Below are positions 51,452 to 60,774 of a DNA stretch of 64,000 bases, in pieces. Made by a program: the position numbers and the translations under genes. This DNA comes from an uncultured Paracoccaceae bacterium (lineage in GTDB: Bacteria > Pseudomonadota > Alphaproteobacteria > Rhodobacterales > Rhodobacteraceae): the NCBI GenBank assembly GCA_938049225.1, contig CALICM010000059.1, forward strand, positions 43,128 through 107,127. The letters are read 5' to 3'. How positions within the stretch are numbered: the stretch's first letter is position 1; every line of letters begins with the position of its first letter. The notes beneath the pieces were generated by a model. That model worked only from the letters and a program-made list of their open reading frames with translations. It searched no databases and was not told where the DNA came from.

Positions 51452-54400
51452 GCAGCGGGTTTGGCCAGTTTCGCCAGGTCCGACGCAATCGCATAGGCGC
51501 CTTTGATCTTGTCGCTGTCGCGCGCCCAATCGCGACGAACCACGACCTTGTTATCCCGAACCTTGGCAAGTCCTTTCTGCGCCTGCAGAAAGGTGACCAA
51601 CCCCGCAGGGTCCGCGAATTTGTCGTTGTGAAACTGGATCGTCGCGCCCTTCGGACCGCCATCGAGCTTGGCGATGCCCGCACGTTTGCACATCGCCTTG
51701 ATCCGTACGATGTTCAGTAGGGTCGAGACCTCCTTCGGCAGTTTGCCAAAGCGGTCGATCAATTCTGCCGCGAACCCCTCCAACTCGACCTTGCCCGTCA
51801 GCGACGACAACCGCCGGTACAGCCCCAGCCGCACATCCAAATCCGGTACATAAGGCTCGGGGATAAGAACCGGGACGCCCAGGTTGATCTGCGGGGCCCA
51901 ACCCTCGTCCGCCTCGGACAGGCCCTCCAACGCGCCCGCTTTCATATTGGCAATCGCCTCTTCCAGCATGTCCTGGTACAATTCATATCCCACTTCCCGG
52001 ATATGTCCCGACTGCTCGTCCCCCAACAAGTTCCCTGCCCCGCGAATGTCCATGTCCTGACTGGCCAGGGTGAACCCGGCCCCCAGGCTGTCTAGCGAGC
52101 CCAGCACCCGCAGCCGCTTTTCGGCCGTGGCGGTCAACTTCGCCCGGGGCTTGGTTGTCAAATAGGCATACGCCCGGATTTTCGACCGCCCGACCCGGCC
52201 CCGGATCTGGTAAAGCTGCGCCAATCCAAACATATCCGCGCGATGCACGATGAGGGTATTGGCCGAGGGGATATCCAGGCCCGACTCGACAATCGTCGTG
52301 GCCAGCAGCACGTCATACTGCCCGTCGTAAAAGGCGTTCATCCGGCTGTCCAGCTCACCCGCCGCCATCTGGCCATGGGCGACCAGATAGCTGACCTCGG
52401 GCACTTGATCGCGCAAAAAAGCCTCGACCTCGGGCAAATCTGCGATCCGCGGCACCACGAAAAAGCTCTGCCCGCCCCGGTAATGCTCGCGCAGCAGCGC
52501 CTCGCGCAGCGTGACCGCATCGAACTCGCTGACATAGGTGCGGATCGCCAGGCGATCAACCGGCGGCGTGGCGATCAGCGACAGATCCCGCACACCGGTC
52601 AGCGCCAATTGCAAGGTGCGGGGGATCGGCGTCGCGGTCATCGTCAGCACATGCACTTCCGAGCGTAATTGCTTCAGCCGCTCTTTATGCCCGACGCCAA
52701 ACTTCTGTTCTTCGTCAATGATCACCAGCCCCAGCTGGGCGAATTTGACGGATTTCGCCAGGATCGCATGGGTACCCACCACAATCTCGACCGTGCCCTT
52801 GGCCAGCCCGTCACGTGTCTCGGCCGCCTTTTTGGTCCCCACGAACCGTGACAGTTGCCGCACCTTGACGGGGAGCCCCCGAAACCGCTCGGCAAAGGCT
52901 TGTGCATGCTGGCGCGCCAAAAGCGTCGTTGGGGCCACCACCGCCACTTGCTGGCCGGACATCGCCGCGACAAAGGCCGCCCGAAGCGCAACTTCCGTCT
53001 TACCGAAGCCCACATCCCCGCAGATCAGACGGTCCATCGGTCGCCCCGAGGCCAAATCCTCCAGCACATCGCCGATCGCATTCAACTGGTCGTCCGTCTC
53101 TTGATAAGGAAAGCGCGCGCAAAACTCGTCCCACAGCCCATCGGGCACCGTGAAGGCGGGTGCTGTGCGTAACGCGCGCTCGGCCGCGATCCGGATCAAC
53201 GCATCCGCCATTTCGCGGATCCGCTCTTTCAGTTTAGCTTTTTTCGCCTGCCAAGCGCCGCCACCCAACCGGTCGAGCATCCCCTCCTCGTGGCCATAGC
53301 GGCTGAGCAGTTCGATGTTCTCGACCGGCAGAAACAGCCGGTCGCCGCCCGCGTATTCCAGCGCGATACACTCGTGCGGCGCCCCTGCCGCCGTGATCGT
53401 CTCGAGCCCGTTGTAGCGCCCGATCCCATGCTCGAGATGGACGATCAGATCGCCCGGGCTCAGGCTTGTCGCCTCGGTCAGGAAATTCTCGGCGCGTTTG
53501 CGGCGCTTTGGTGCGCGGATCAGCCGGTCGCCCAGAATATCCTGCTCCGAGATCAGGGTCAGCCCCGGTGCGGTAAACCCAGTCTCTAACCCCAGCACCG
53601 TCTGGAACAGCCCCCCCGTGCCATCAGGCAAATCCGCATATCGGTCCAGTGGGCGCGCGTCCAATACGCCGCTGTCCTCAAGCAAGGTTCCCATCCGCTC
53701 GCGCGCGCCTTCGGAATAGCTCGCCAGGATAACCTGGCTTTCAGCGCGCCGCGCTTTCACATGATCGGCCAAGGCCCCGAACAGGCTGACGTTTTCCTGC
53801 TGCCGCTCAGGCGCGAAGCTGCGGCCCACACGACCCCCGGCATCCGTCACCCCCAGACCCACCGGCTGCGGCAGGACCGACAATTGCCGCACGGCACGCC
53901 CGTCCAAAGCGGCATCCCAAGCGGCCTCGTCCAAGTACAGCAACTCCGGCGCGACGGGTTTGTAAACGGTGTCCAACCGTCCCCGATCCGCCAGCGCCTC
54001 GGTTCGCGCCGCATACTGCTCGGCAATCGCCGCCCAGCGGGCCACGCGCGCGGCGTCGACCTGTTCGTCCAACACCACCGGGGCGCCGGGCAGATAGTCG
54101 AACAGCGTGTCCATCGCCGCGTGGAAGAACGGCGCCCAATGCTCTAGCCCCTGGTGCTTGCGGCCCGCGCTCACGGCCTCGTAGAGCGGGTCATCGGTGC
54201 CCGCCGCCCCAAAAGCAATCCGGTAGTTCTGCCGGAACCGCTGGATCGAAGCTGGATCCAAAATCACCTCGGACGCGGGCGCCAATTCGATCCGCTTCTC
54301 CGAATGGCCGCTGCGCTGGGTCGCCGGATCGAACCGGCGGATCCCCTCTAAAACATCGCCAAACAGATCCAAACGTACCGGCTGATCCGCCCCGGGCGGA

Positions 54401-54906
54401 AAGATATCGATCAGCCCGCCGCGTACCGCGAAATCGCCGGGCTCGGTCACCGTGGGGGCCTGAGAAAACCCCATGCGTGCCAAGTAAACCCGCAGCGCCT
54501 CGACATCGATCTGTTTGCCGACCTGGGCCACAAAACTGCCTTCGGCGACCACTGCGCGCTGCGGCACCCGTTGGGTGACCGCCGCCAATGTGGTCAGAAC
54601 CACCGTCGGGCGCTTGGGGGCTGCAACCAAAGCGGCCAAAAGCGCCATCCGCGCGGCCGAGATCTCGGCCGCGGGCGAGACCCTGTCGTAGGGCACACAA
54701 TCCCAGGCCGGAAAGGCCATGACTGGAATCGTCGGCGCGAAGAACCCCAGCGCGCTGCGCATCGCTTCAAGGCGCGCGGCATCCCGCGCCACAAAGACCA
54801 TGGGACCGTTTTGGCGGTTAACCAAATCCGCCAGAACGGTTGCATCATACCCTTCGGGGGCACCGCCGATCACCTGTCGGCCCGTTGCGGGAACTGAGCT
54901 ATTCAT
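51448..54906 (-). CDS. mfd: Transcription-repair coupling factor Mfd
   Basis: DNA translocase of 1152 residues that removes stalled RNA polymerase and recruits UvrA. Order of parts: UvrB-like N-terminal module, RNA polymerase-interacting (CarD-like) domain at about 470-545 (GDLIVHLEHGIGRYNGLE), RecG-type helicase with Walker A GDVGFGKTEV, DEEQ motif VIIDEEQKFGVGH, TATPIPRTLQ, and the C-terminal TRCF domain. Length is normal. Start ATG at 54906 (MNSSVPATG). Confidence 0.97.
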   Translation of the reverse strand: MNSSVPATGRQVIGGAPEGYDATVLADLVNRQNGPMVFVARDAARLEAMRSALGFFAPTIPVMAFPAWDCVPYDRVSPAAEISAARMALLAALVAAPKRPTVVLTTLAAVTQRVPQRAVVAEGSFVAQVGKQIDVEALRVYLARMGFSQAPTVTEPGDFAVRGGLIDIFPPGADQPVRLDLFGDVLEGIRRFDPATQRSGHSEKRIELAPASEVILDPASIQRFRQNYRIAFGAAGTDDPLYEAVSAGRKHQGLEHWAPFFHAAMDTLFDYLPGAPVVLDEQVDAARVARWAAIAEQYAARTEALADRGRLDTVYKPVAPELLYLDEAAWDAALDGRAVRQLSVLPQPVGLGVTDAGGRVGRSFAPERQQENVSLFGALADHVKARRAESQVILASYSEGARERMGTLLEDSGVLDARPLDRYADLPDGTGGLFQTVLGLETGFTAPGLTLISEQDILGDRLIRAPKRRKRAENFLTEATSLSPGDLIVHLEHGIGRYNGLETITAAGAPHECIALEYAGGDRLFLPVENIELLSRYGHEEGMLDRLGGGAWQAKKAKLKERIREMADALIRIAAERALRTAPAFTVPDGLWDEFCARFPYQETDDQLNAIGDVLEDLASGRPMDRLICGDVGFGKTEVALRAAFVAAMSGQQVAVVAPTTLLARQHAQAFAERFRGLPVKVRQLSRFVGTKKAAETRDGLAKGTVEIVVGTHAILAKSVKFAQLGLVIIDEEQKFGVGHKERLKQLRSEVHVLTMTATPIPRTLQLALTGVRDLSLIATPPVDRLAIRTYVSEFDAVTLREALLREHYRGGQSFFVVPRIADLPEVEAFLRDQVPEVSYLVAHGQMAAGELDSRMNAFYDGQYDVLLATTIVESGLDIPSANTLIVHRADMFGLAQLYQIRGRVGRSKIRAYAYLTTKPRAKLTATAEKRLRVLGSLDSLGAGFTLASQDMDIRGAGNLLGDEQSGHIREVGYELYQDMLEEAIANMKAGALEGLSEADEGWAPQINLGVPVLIPEPYVPDLDVRLGLYRRLSSLTGKVELEGFAAELIDRFGKLPKEVSTLLNIVRIKAMCKRAGIAKLDGGPKGATIQFHNDKFADPAGLVTFLQAQKGLAKVRDNKVVVRRDWARDSDKIKGAYAIASDLAKLAKPAA

Positions 54907-54954
54907 AAGCGGCCACCTAGACCGTCCGCACCGCGGGGACAAGCACTTGCCGTG

Positions 54955-55461
54955 CTAATTAAAGGACGCAAGGTTGCTCAATGCCTCGTACATCGCGGCC
55001 ACCACCGCCAGCGACACGCCCAGCAGACCAATCAACTGGTTGATGATCCGCTGTCGTTTGATAACAGCGCGAAGATCCGTGTCTCGTGCGCCGGTCCGCT
55101 GCACTTTGATCGCGGCCCGCACGGTTAGGACATAGATGAACGTCAACGGCGCCAAAAGGGTCAACAACGCCCGCGCAAACTCCAAATCGCCAAGCGTGCC
55201 CAGGGTGATCAGAGTGGTCAGCAGAAACGCCGAAAACCCCGTCAGCAGCACGCCATATTTGCGCCCCAGCGTGGCGAAGCGGAACACCTGGGCTTGGATC
55301 AAAGCCTCGGTCGCGCGGGCATATGGCCCATCTTCCACCTTTTCGCGGTTCGCTTCGATCACCATGTCATAGGGAACGCCCATCGTGAAATGGCTCGCCA
55401 TCGACCACGCCACCACATGGGTAATCCAAAACCACAGCGTCCAAAAGCTGTCGAAGTTCAT
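54955..55461 (-). CDS. Conserved membrane protein of unknown function
   Basis: Protein of 168 residues with hydrophobic helices at about 8-30, 75-98, 100-120 and 140-160 and short charged loops (EANREKVEDGPYARATEALIQAQ). I do not recognise a family, but the pattern is like a conserved roseobacter component. ATG 55461 is chosen because the upstream extension crosses the divergent hemB leader without a ribosome site; an alternative TTG lies about 21 bases before. It is located between mfd and hemB. Confidence 0.68.
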   Translation of the reverse strand: MNFDSFWTLWFWITHVVAWSMASHFTMGVPYDMVIEANREKVEDGPYARATEALIQAQVFRFATLGRKYGVLLTGFSAFLLTTLITLGTLGDLEFARALLTLLAPLTFIYVLTVRAAIKVQRTGARDTDLRAVIKRQRIINQLIGLLGVSLAVVAAMYEALSNLASFN

Positions 55462-55618
55462 GAACTCTAGAAGAATTTCCAAATCGACCGTCTTTCTTCC
55501 CCAGCACCGACACCACCTACAGGCTTCTGCGGCAAATTCAATATACCCCCCGGGGAAAGCTTGCCGAACGGGCGTTTGCGTGGCATTCAAGCCCCGCATT
55601 CTTACCATAGGCACGCCC

Positions 55619-56614
55619 ATGACCCCGGTCACCGCCCCCTTCCCGATGACCCGCCCACGCCGCCTGCGCCAAGCCCCTTGGGTGCGCGAAATGGTGGCCG
55701 AAACCAAGCTGACACCGGCCGACTTGATCTGGCCGATCTTTGTGCGCGAGGGTGAGGGGCTGCGCGAGCCCATCGCCTCGATGCCAGGGGTGGAGCGACT
55801 GAGCATCGACAATGTGGTCGAGGCAGCGCGCGCCGCCGCCGATCTGGGCATTCCCTGCGTCGCCCTTTTTCCCTATACCGATCCCGCCAAGAAAACCCCA
55901 GGGGCCGAGGAGGCTTGGAACCCCGACAATCTGGTCAACACCGCGACCCGGGCGGTTAAGGCCGCAGTACCCGACCTGGGTGTGATGCTGGACGTCGCCT
56001 TGGATCCGTATAACTCGGATGGCCATGACGGGCTGGTGCGCGATGGTGTTGTGGTGAACGACGAAAGCCTGCTCGCGCTTGAGAAACAGGCACTTGCCCA
56101 GGCCGAGGCGGGCGCGGATATCCTGGGCCCTTCGGACATGATGGACGGGCGGGTGGGCATTATTCGCCAGGCCCTTGAAAACCATGACTTTCAGAATGTC
56201 ATGATCCTAAGCTATGCGGCAAAATACGCTTCGGCCTATTACGGTCCATTTCGGGACGCGGTCGGCGCCAGCGGCGCGCTAAAGGGTGATAAGAAGACCT
56301 ATCAAATGGACCCCCGCAACACGGACGAGGCCCTGCGCGAGGTCGCCATCGACCTGGCCGAGGGCGCGGATATGGTCATGGTCAAACCTGGTCTGCCCTA
56401 TCTGGATATTTGCAGCCGGGTCAAACGCGACTTTGGTGTGCCCACCTTCGCCTATCAGGTCTCGGGGGAATATGCGATGATCGCCGCTGCCGGACAACAA
56501 GGGTGGATCGATCAGGACCAGGTGATGGTCGAAAGCTTGTCCGCCTTTAAACGCGCGGGCTGCGATGGGGTGCTGACATATTTCGCACCGACGATCGCGT
56601 CCATGCTGGCTTAA
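55619..56614 (+). CDS. hemB: Delta-aminolevulinic acid dehydratase (porphobilinogen synthase)
   Basis: Enzyme of 331 residues that condenses two 5-aminolevulinates to porphobilinogen. The active-site lysines appear in MILSYAAKYASAYYGPFRD and MVMVKPGLPYLD, and the metal/allosteric regions RPRRLRQ and DVALDPYNSDGHDG are present. The latter segment lacks the zinc cysteines (Asp-rich site), implying magnesium use, as in many proteobacteria. Start ATG at 55619. Stop overlaps the convergent neighbour's stop. Confidence 0.96.
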   Translation: MTPVTAPFPMTRPRRLRQAPWVREMVAETKLTPADLIWPIFVREGEGLREPIASMPGVERLSIDNVVEAARAAADLGIPCVALFPYTDPAKKTPGAEEAWNPDNLVNTATRAVKAAVPDLGVMLDVALDPYNSDGHDGLVRDGVVVNDESLLALEKQALAQAEAGADILGPSDMMDGRVGIIRQALENHDFQNVMILSYAAKYASAYYGPFRDAVGASGALKGDKKTYQMDPRNTDEALREVAIDLAEGADMVMVKPGLPYLDICSRVKRDFGVPTFAYQVSGEYAMIAAAGQQGWIDQDQVMVESLSAFKRAGCDGVLTYFAPTIASMLA

Positions 56615-57414
56615 CGCCCGCGCCAACCGTCCGGGTCATAGCCAAATGCCTCGAAGTCTTGGGCATAGAGCGTCTGGATCCGTGCGGCCAGTGCTGCGTT
56701 CAAGACAGCTTCCTTGGGCTCCGAGCTGGGATTGGCAGGCCGCGCCGCGTGGGCCAAGACCCAGTCATGGTCAAAGCCCAGCGGGGCCAGCAGGGCGGCC
56801 AGGGGCGGCCCCAATCCATCCTCCATCCGTATGAAACCCGTGAAGGGCAGCACATCGGCCTGCAGAACACGCCATTGCGCCTCCCAATGACTGTTGCGGC
56901 GTCCTTCCTGCTCACGTTCAACCATCGACAGAAAGGTCTCGAACGGCACCAACTCCCCATCGCGCGCGCCGGGCAAGCCTTGGTCCCGGGCGACGCCGCG
57001 CGCTTGGGCCAGGACCCCCGCGCGGATCGACCGGGGATAGCCCGCGTCCCGCCCATCCGGCGTTGCGTTGTGTCCATCCACAAACTTGTCCCGCCAGGCC
57101 GAAACGATCCGCGCATAGGGGTCGCGCACGATCGCATGCACCGCATAGCGTTCGGGCCGTCGCAGAAAGTTCCAGTAGTCCCGCACGGGCGCCACCGGCA
57201 TCTCGCGTGCCTTTTTCAGCACGCGATACCGTCCCTGAGACGGGTCCGCGCACCCCAAGTGCTGAGCATAGCCGGCCGTTAGCAGCCCGCGCAAAAACGT
57301 CGACCCAACCTTGGGATTCAACACAAGCGCCAGGCGCTGTTCGGCCGCCAAAAACAGACGGAAGGGACTGAAATGTGGGTGTCGGACCCGTGTCACCCAG
57401 CTTACTTGCGCCAA
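56611..57414 (-). CDS. Sulfotransferase family protein
   Basis: Protein of about 267 residues of the Sulfotransfer_2 type. The phosphosulfate loop is LNPKVGSTFLRGLL and the 3'-phosphate motif is AIVRDPYARIVSAWRDK. No secretion signal is obvious. I start at TTG 57414 since GGAGGAG lies 6-8 bases upstream and no ATG or GTG precedes the conserved region; the longer frame is arginine-rich and not supported. Possible substrate: cell-surface carbohydrate. Ends 1 base over the hemB stop. Confidence 0.78.
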   Translation of the reverse strand: MAQVSWVTRVRHPHFSPFRLFLAAEQRLALVLNPKVGSTFLRGLLTAGYAQHLGCADPSQGRYRVLKKAREMPVAPVRDYWNFLRRPERYAVHAIVRDPYARIVSAWRDKFVDGHNATPDGRDAGYPRSIRAGVLAQARGVARDQGLPGARDGELVPFETFLSMVEREQEGRRNSHWEAQWRVLQADVLPFTGFIRMEDGLGPPLAALLAPLGFDHDWVLAHAARPANPSSEPKEAVLNAALAARIQTLYAQDFEAFGYDPDGWRGR

Positions 57415-57579
57415 AGCACTCCTCCGCCTCCGTATTTTTCCCTGTCTACCCGCAGCGCCCGCACGCCGCAATGACCGTTGCGGGGTGACAACACCCCCAA
57501 AAAGGAGTAGGCTAAATTGACGCCGACACAAGATCGGCTGTACCCGAGGCAAATACGATACATGCAAGGAACCCGACCC

Positions 57580-58125
57580 ATGTCGCTGACCCGTCGCAGC
57601 CTGATCCTGTCAGGCACAGCAGCCCTTACGGCTGCTTGCTCTAACCCCATTCGCACAAGCGGCGAGATTAACACCCAAGTCGCGCGCAGCCGCGAGATCC
57701 TGTTCTCAACCGTTGAAGGATCGCGCAGCGCCTACGAGCGCGCCGCGGGCGTTCTGATCATTCCCGAAATCGTTGAAGGCGGTTTCATTGTCAGCGGGGC
57801 CTATGGCGAGGGCGCGCTGCTGGTGGGTGATGCAACGGTTGACTATCTTTCCGTCGCCGCCATCGCGGCGGGCTTCCAAATCGGCGGGCAATCCTATTCC
57901 CAAGCGCTGTTTTTCAGCACGCCCGAAGTGCTCAAACGGTTCCGTCAAGCGGATGGCTGGGAGTTGGGCGTGGATGCCGAAGTGGCCGCCTTCGAAGATG
58001 GTGCTGCCATCGGCACATCAACAACCACGGTGGCCAGCCCGATTTACCAGGTGATTTATGGCCAACGTGGCCTGATTGTCGGCGCCAGCCTGGAAGGCGC
58101 GAAATATAGCCGCATTATTCGCTGA
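57580..58125 (+). CDS. SYLF (YSC84) domain lipoprotein
   Basis: Protein of 181 residues with a signal and lipobox (LSGTAALTAACSN) and a SYLF lipid-binding domain (GVLIIPEIVEGGFIVSG, GEGALLV, FFSTPEVLKRF, GLIVGASLEGAK). YSC84-like proteins bind phosphoinositides or other lipids. AAGGA lies 9 bases before the ATG; an ATG 18 bases upstream is also possible. A strong hairpin follows. Confidence 0.88.
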   Translation: MSLTRRSLILSGTAALTAACSNPIRTSGEINTQVARSREILFSTVEGSRSAYERAAGVLIIPEIVEGGFIVSGAYGEGALLVGDATVDYLSVAAIAAGFQIGGQSYSQALFFSTPEVLKRFRQADGWELGVDAEVAAFEDGAAIGTSTTTVASPIYQVIYGQRGLIVGASLEGAKYSRIIR

Positions 58126-58145
58126 GACACAGCAATGGACTGTTA

Positions 58146-58171
58146 CGGGCCGGGTTGATACACCCGGCCCG
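58146..58171 (+). terminator. Hairpin between the SYLF and acylase genes
   Basis: CGGGCCGGGT, TGATAC and ACCCGGCCCG form a perfect 10-base-pair stem 20 bases after the SYLF stop and 25 bases before the acylase start. A short T-run follows weakly. It should end or reduce read-through. Confidence 0.6.
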
Positions 58172-58195
58172 AACTGTTTCGGACCCGCGTTGGCT

Positions 58196-60649
58196 ATGAT
58201 CCCGACCCTTTTTAAGTGGACGTTGCGCACGCTGGTGGCCCTGGCCGCCTTGGGGCTGTCGGCCGCAGGGCTGGGGTATTATCTGGCGTCACATTCCATC
58301 CCCAACTATCAAGCCGACTGGACCATCGACGATGCCCCCGGCCAGATCGAGATTGTGCGCAACAACTATGCGATCCCGCATATTTTCGCCGATACCGACG
58401 CGGCCGTATTCTACGGTCTGGGTTTCGCGCATGCCCAGGATCGGCTGTGGCAAATGACCATGCTGCGCCGCGTGGCGCAGGGCCGCCTGGCCGAGATCTT
58501 TGGCCCCAGCCAGGTAGAAACCGACCATCTGTTGCGCGCCCTCGACCTTTACGGCGCGGCACGGGAAGCCGCCAAGGTGACCTCGGCCGAAACGATGGCC
58601 GAATTGCAAGCCTACGCTGACGGCGTTAACGCCTATATCGACCTGATCCAGACCGAGGCTTTGGGCCGTGGCGCGCCGGAGTTTTTCCTGTTCGAGCCGA
58701 CCATTTCGCCTTGGACGCCCGTAGACTCGCTGGCACTGGCTAAGGTGTTTGCACTGCAGCTTTCGGATAAGGCCCAGCTTGAGGTGCTGCGCGCCAAGCT
58801 GTTGCTGCGCCTGCCAGCGGCGCGGGTCGATGACATCCTGCCCCAAGCCCCGAATGCGGTTATGGCGCTACCCGACTATGCGCAGATGCTTGGCGTCGAC
58901 CCCAAGCAGTTCGCCGCTCTTTCCCCACAACCCCCATCGCCTGTTCTGCCTTCCATCGGCCTGGCCGGCGCATCAAACGCCTTTGCCGCTGACAGCTCAC
59001 GGGCGGCGGCCGGCGCGGCGCTGCTGGCCGCCGATCCTCATCTGGGCCTGTCCGCCCCGGGCCCCATGTATTTGGCCCGATTGGAGTTGAGCAGCGGCGC
59101 TGTGATTGGCGCGACAGTTCCAGGCATGCCAGCGATTTACATTGGACGTTCGGAAAAGCTGGCTTGGGGTCTAACCAGCAGCTACCTCGACAATCAAGAC
59201 ATCTATATCGAGCGCCTGAACCCTGACACGCCCGGCACTTATGACACCCCCGACGGGCCACAACCCTTTGAAGAGCGGGATACGGTTATCCGCGTTGCCG
59301 ATGCGCTGCCGCAAACCTTTCGCCTGCGCTGGACCCGCCACGGCCCGGTAATCCCCGCGCCGCATTTCGGCGCGGCGCAGATCACGCCGACCGGCCATGT
59401 GGCGGCATTGGCTTGGACGGCCCTCGACCCCGATGACCGCAGCCTTGAGGGCAGTATGCGCCTGATGCGTGCGGCATCCGTCGAGGAGGCGCTGGCTTTG
59501 GTCGATCATTTCGTCGCCCCCTCTTTCAACCTGACATTGGCCGATCCCGAAGCCATCGCGATCCAAGCGATTGGCCGCGCCCCATCCCGCCTGCCAGATC
59601 ATGCCAGTCAAGGTCGGATCCCCGCCGCGGGCTGGCTGGCCCAGAACGACTGGCAAGGCGCACACGATCCCTTCGACGCCCCTGGTGTTCGCGCGCCCTC
59701 GAGCGGTGTCGTGGTGAACACCAACAACCGTATCACCGACGCACCATTTCCTAAGCATTGGAGTTTCGATTGGGGCGACGCGCACCGCATCAGTCGCGCC
59801 CAAAACCTGTTGAACGCCCGCGAGTTTCACACCCTTGATAGCTTTATCGAGGTGCAGACGGATACCGTCTCGCCCGCCGCGCGCAGCCTGTTGCCGCTCA
59901 TCGCCCGCGATCTTTGGTACCAAGACATCCCTGCCGCAGCGAACAGCACCGAGCGCCAGCGGCAAATTGCGCTCGAGGCTCTGGCGGTCTGGACCGGTGA
60001 TATGACCGAACACAGTTTTGAACCGCTGCTGTTCGCCGCTTGGACGCATGCGCTGCAGCGTCGTTTGGTGATCGACGAACTGGGGCCCTTAACAGCGGAT
60101 TTCGCCAGCCCGGATCCTCTGTTCCTTGAACGGGTGTTCCGCGATGTCGATGGTGCCGCGGTTTGGTGTGACATTGCTCAATCCGAGCAGATCGAGACCT
60201 GCGACACCGTCGCCCGCCTGGCTTTGGATGACGCGATCGTCACCCTGACCGAGACCTACGGTCCCCGCATTGACGGCTGGCGCTGGGGGGAGGCGCATCA
60301 GGCGCAGCACAATCATCCCGTTTTGGGCGATCAGCCCGCGCTGGGGTGGCTGGTCAACATCACTCAAGAAACCCCCGGGGGCGACACGACCCTATTGCGG
60401 GGGCGTAGCGGCGGCGACAGCGATACACCTCATGCCAATGTGCATGCCAGTGCTTTTCGCGCCGTGGTGGATTTCGCGGATCCCGAGGCTTCGGTGTTTA
60501 TCGCGTCAACGGGGCAAAGCGGCCACCCGCTGTCCCGGCATTACGACGATCTGTCGATCCTGTGGCGCCGCGGGGAGTATATTTCCATGGCACTGGATCC
60601 AACGCTCGCGCGTGGCGGGGCTGTGGGGATCACGCGAATTGCCCCTTAA
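58196..60649 (+). CDS. Penicillin acylase family protein (Ntn hydrolase)
   Basis: Secreted or membrane-anchored enzyme of 817 residues. An N-terminal hydrophobic segment (about 10-30) leads to the alpha chain, with a spacer before the nucleophile Ser260 in GASNAFA, the autocatalytic cleavage site and first residue of the beta chain. Downstream Asn in VVNTNNRI and the ADPHL segment match. Members cleave beta-lactam side chains or acyl-homoserine lactones; the sequence alone does not say which. Start ATG at 58196 (MIPTLFKWTLR). Monocistronic. Confidence 0.9.
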   Translation: MIPTLFKWTLRTLVALAALGLSAAGLGYYLASHSIPNYQADWTIDDAPGQIEIVRNNYAIPHIFADTDAAVFYGLGFAHAQDRLWQMTMLRRVAQGRLAEIFGPSQVETDHLLRALDLYGAAREAAKVTSAETMAELQAYADGVNAYIDLIQTEALGRGAPEFFLFEPTISPWTPVDSLALAKVFALQLSDKAQLEVLRAKLLLRLPAARVDDILPQAPNAVMALPDYAQMLGVDPKQFAALSPQPPSPVLPSIGLAGASNAFAADSSRAAAGAALLAADPHLGLSAPGPMYLARLELSSGAVIGATVPGMPAIYIGRSEKLAWGLTSSYLDNQDIYIERLNPDTPGTYDTPDGPQPFEERDTVIRVADALPQTFRLRWTRHGPVIPAPHFGAAQITPTGHVAALAWTALDPDDRSLEGSMRLMRAASVEEALALVDHFVAPSFNLTLADPEAIAIQAIGRAPSRLPDHASQGRIPAAGWLAQNDWQGAHDPFDAPGVRAPSSGVVVNTNNRITDAPFPKHWSFDWGDAHRISRAQNLLNAREFHTLDSFIEVQTDTVSPAARSLLPLIARDLWYQDIPAAANSTERQRQIALEALAVWTGDMTEHSFEPLLFAAWTHALQRRLVIDELGPLTADFASPDPLFLERVFRDVDGAAVWCDIAQSEQIETCDTVARLALDDAIVTLTETYGPRIDGWRWGEAHQAQHNHPVLGDQPALGWLVNITQETPGGDTTLLRGRSGGDSDTPHANVHASAFRAVVDFADPEASVFIASTGQSGHPLSRHYDDLSILWRRGEYISMALDPTLARGGAVGITRIAP

Positions 60650-60650
60650 A

Positions 60651-60748
60651 GCGTTTCGACTTAAACCTGAAACATCTTTCGCTGCCTGAAACCTAGCGGT
60701 TTCAACGCGAAAGATGATGGGTGATGTCTCAAGTTAGAGTCGAAACGC
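60651..60748. repeat. Nested palindromic repeat element
   Basis: Three concentric or adjacent perfect stems fit in 98 bases. The outer stem is GCGTTTCGAC (60651-60660) with GTCGAAACGC (60739-60748). The middle stem is CATCTTTCGC (60673-60682) with GCGAAAGATG (60707-60716). The inner stem is TGAAACC (60687-60693) with GGTTTCA (60698-60704) around TAGC. It lies between convergent genes and resembles the small palindromic elements scattered in alphaproteobacterial genomes. It may also end transcription in both directions. Confidence 0.7.
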
Positions 60749-60774
60749 GATAGGCGCAATAGCGGCGGCGTGTC

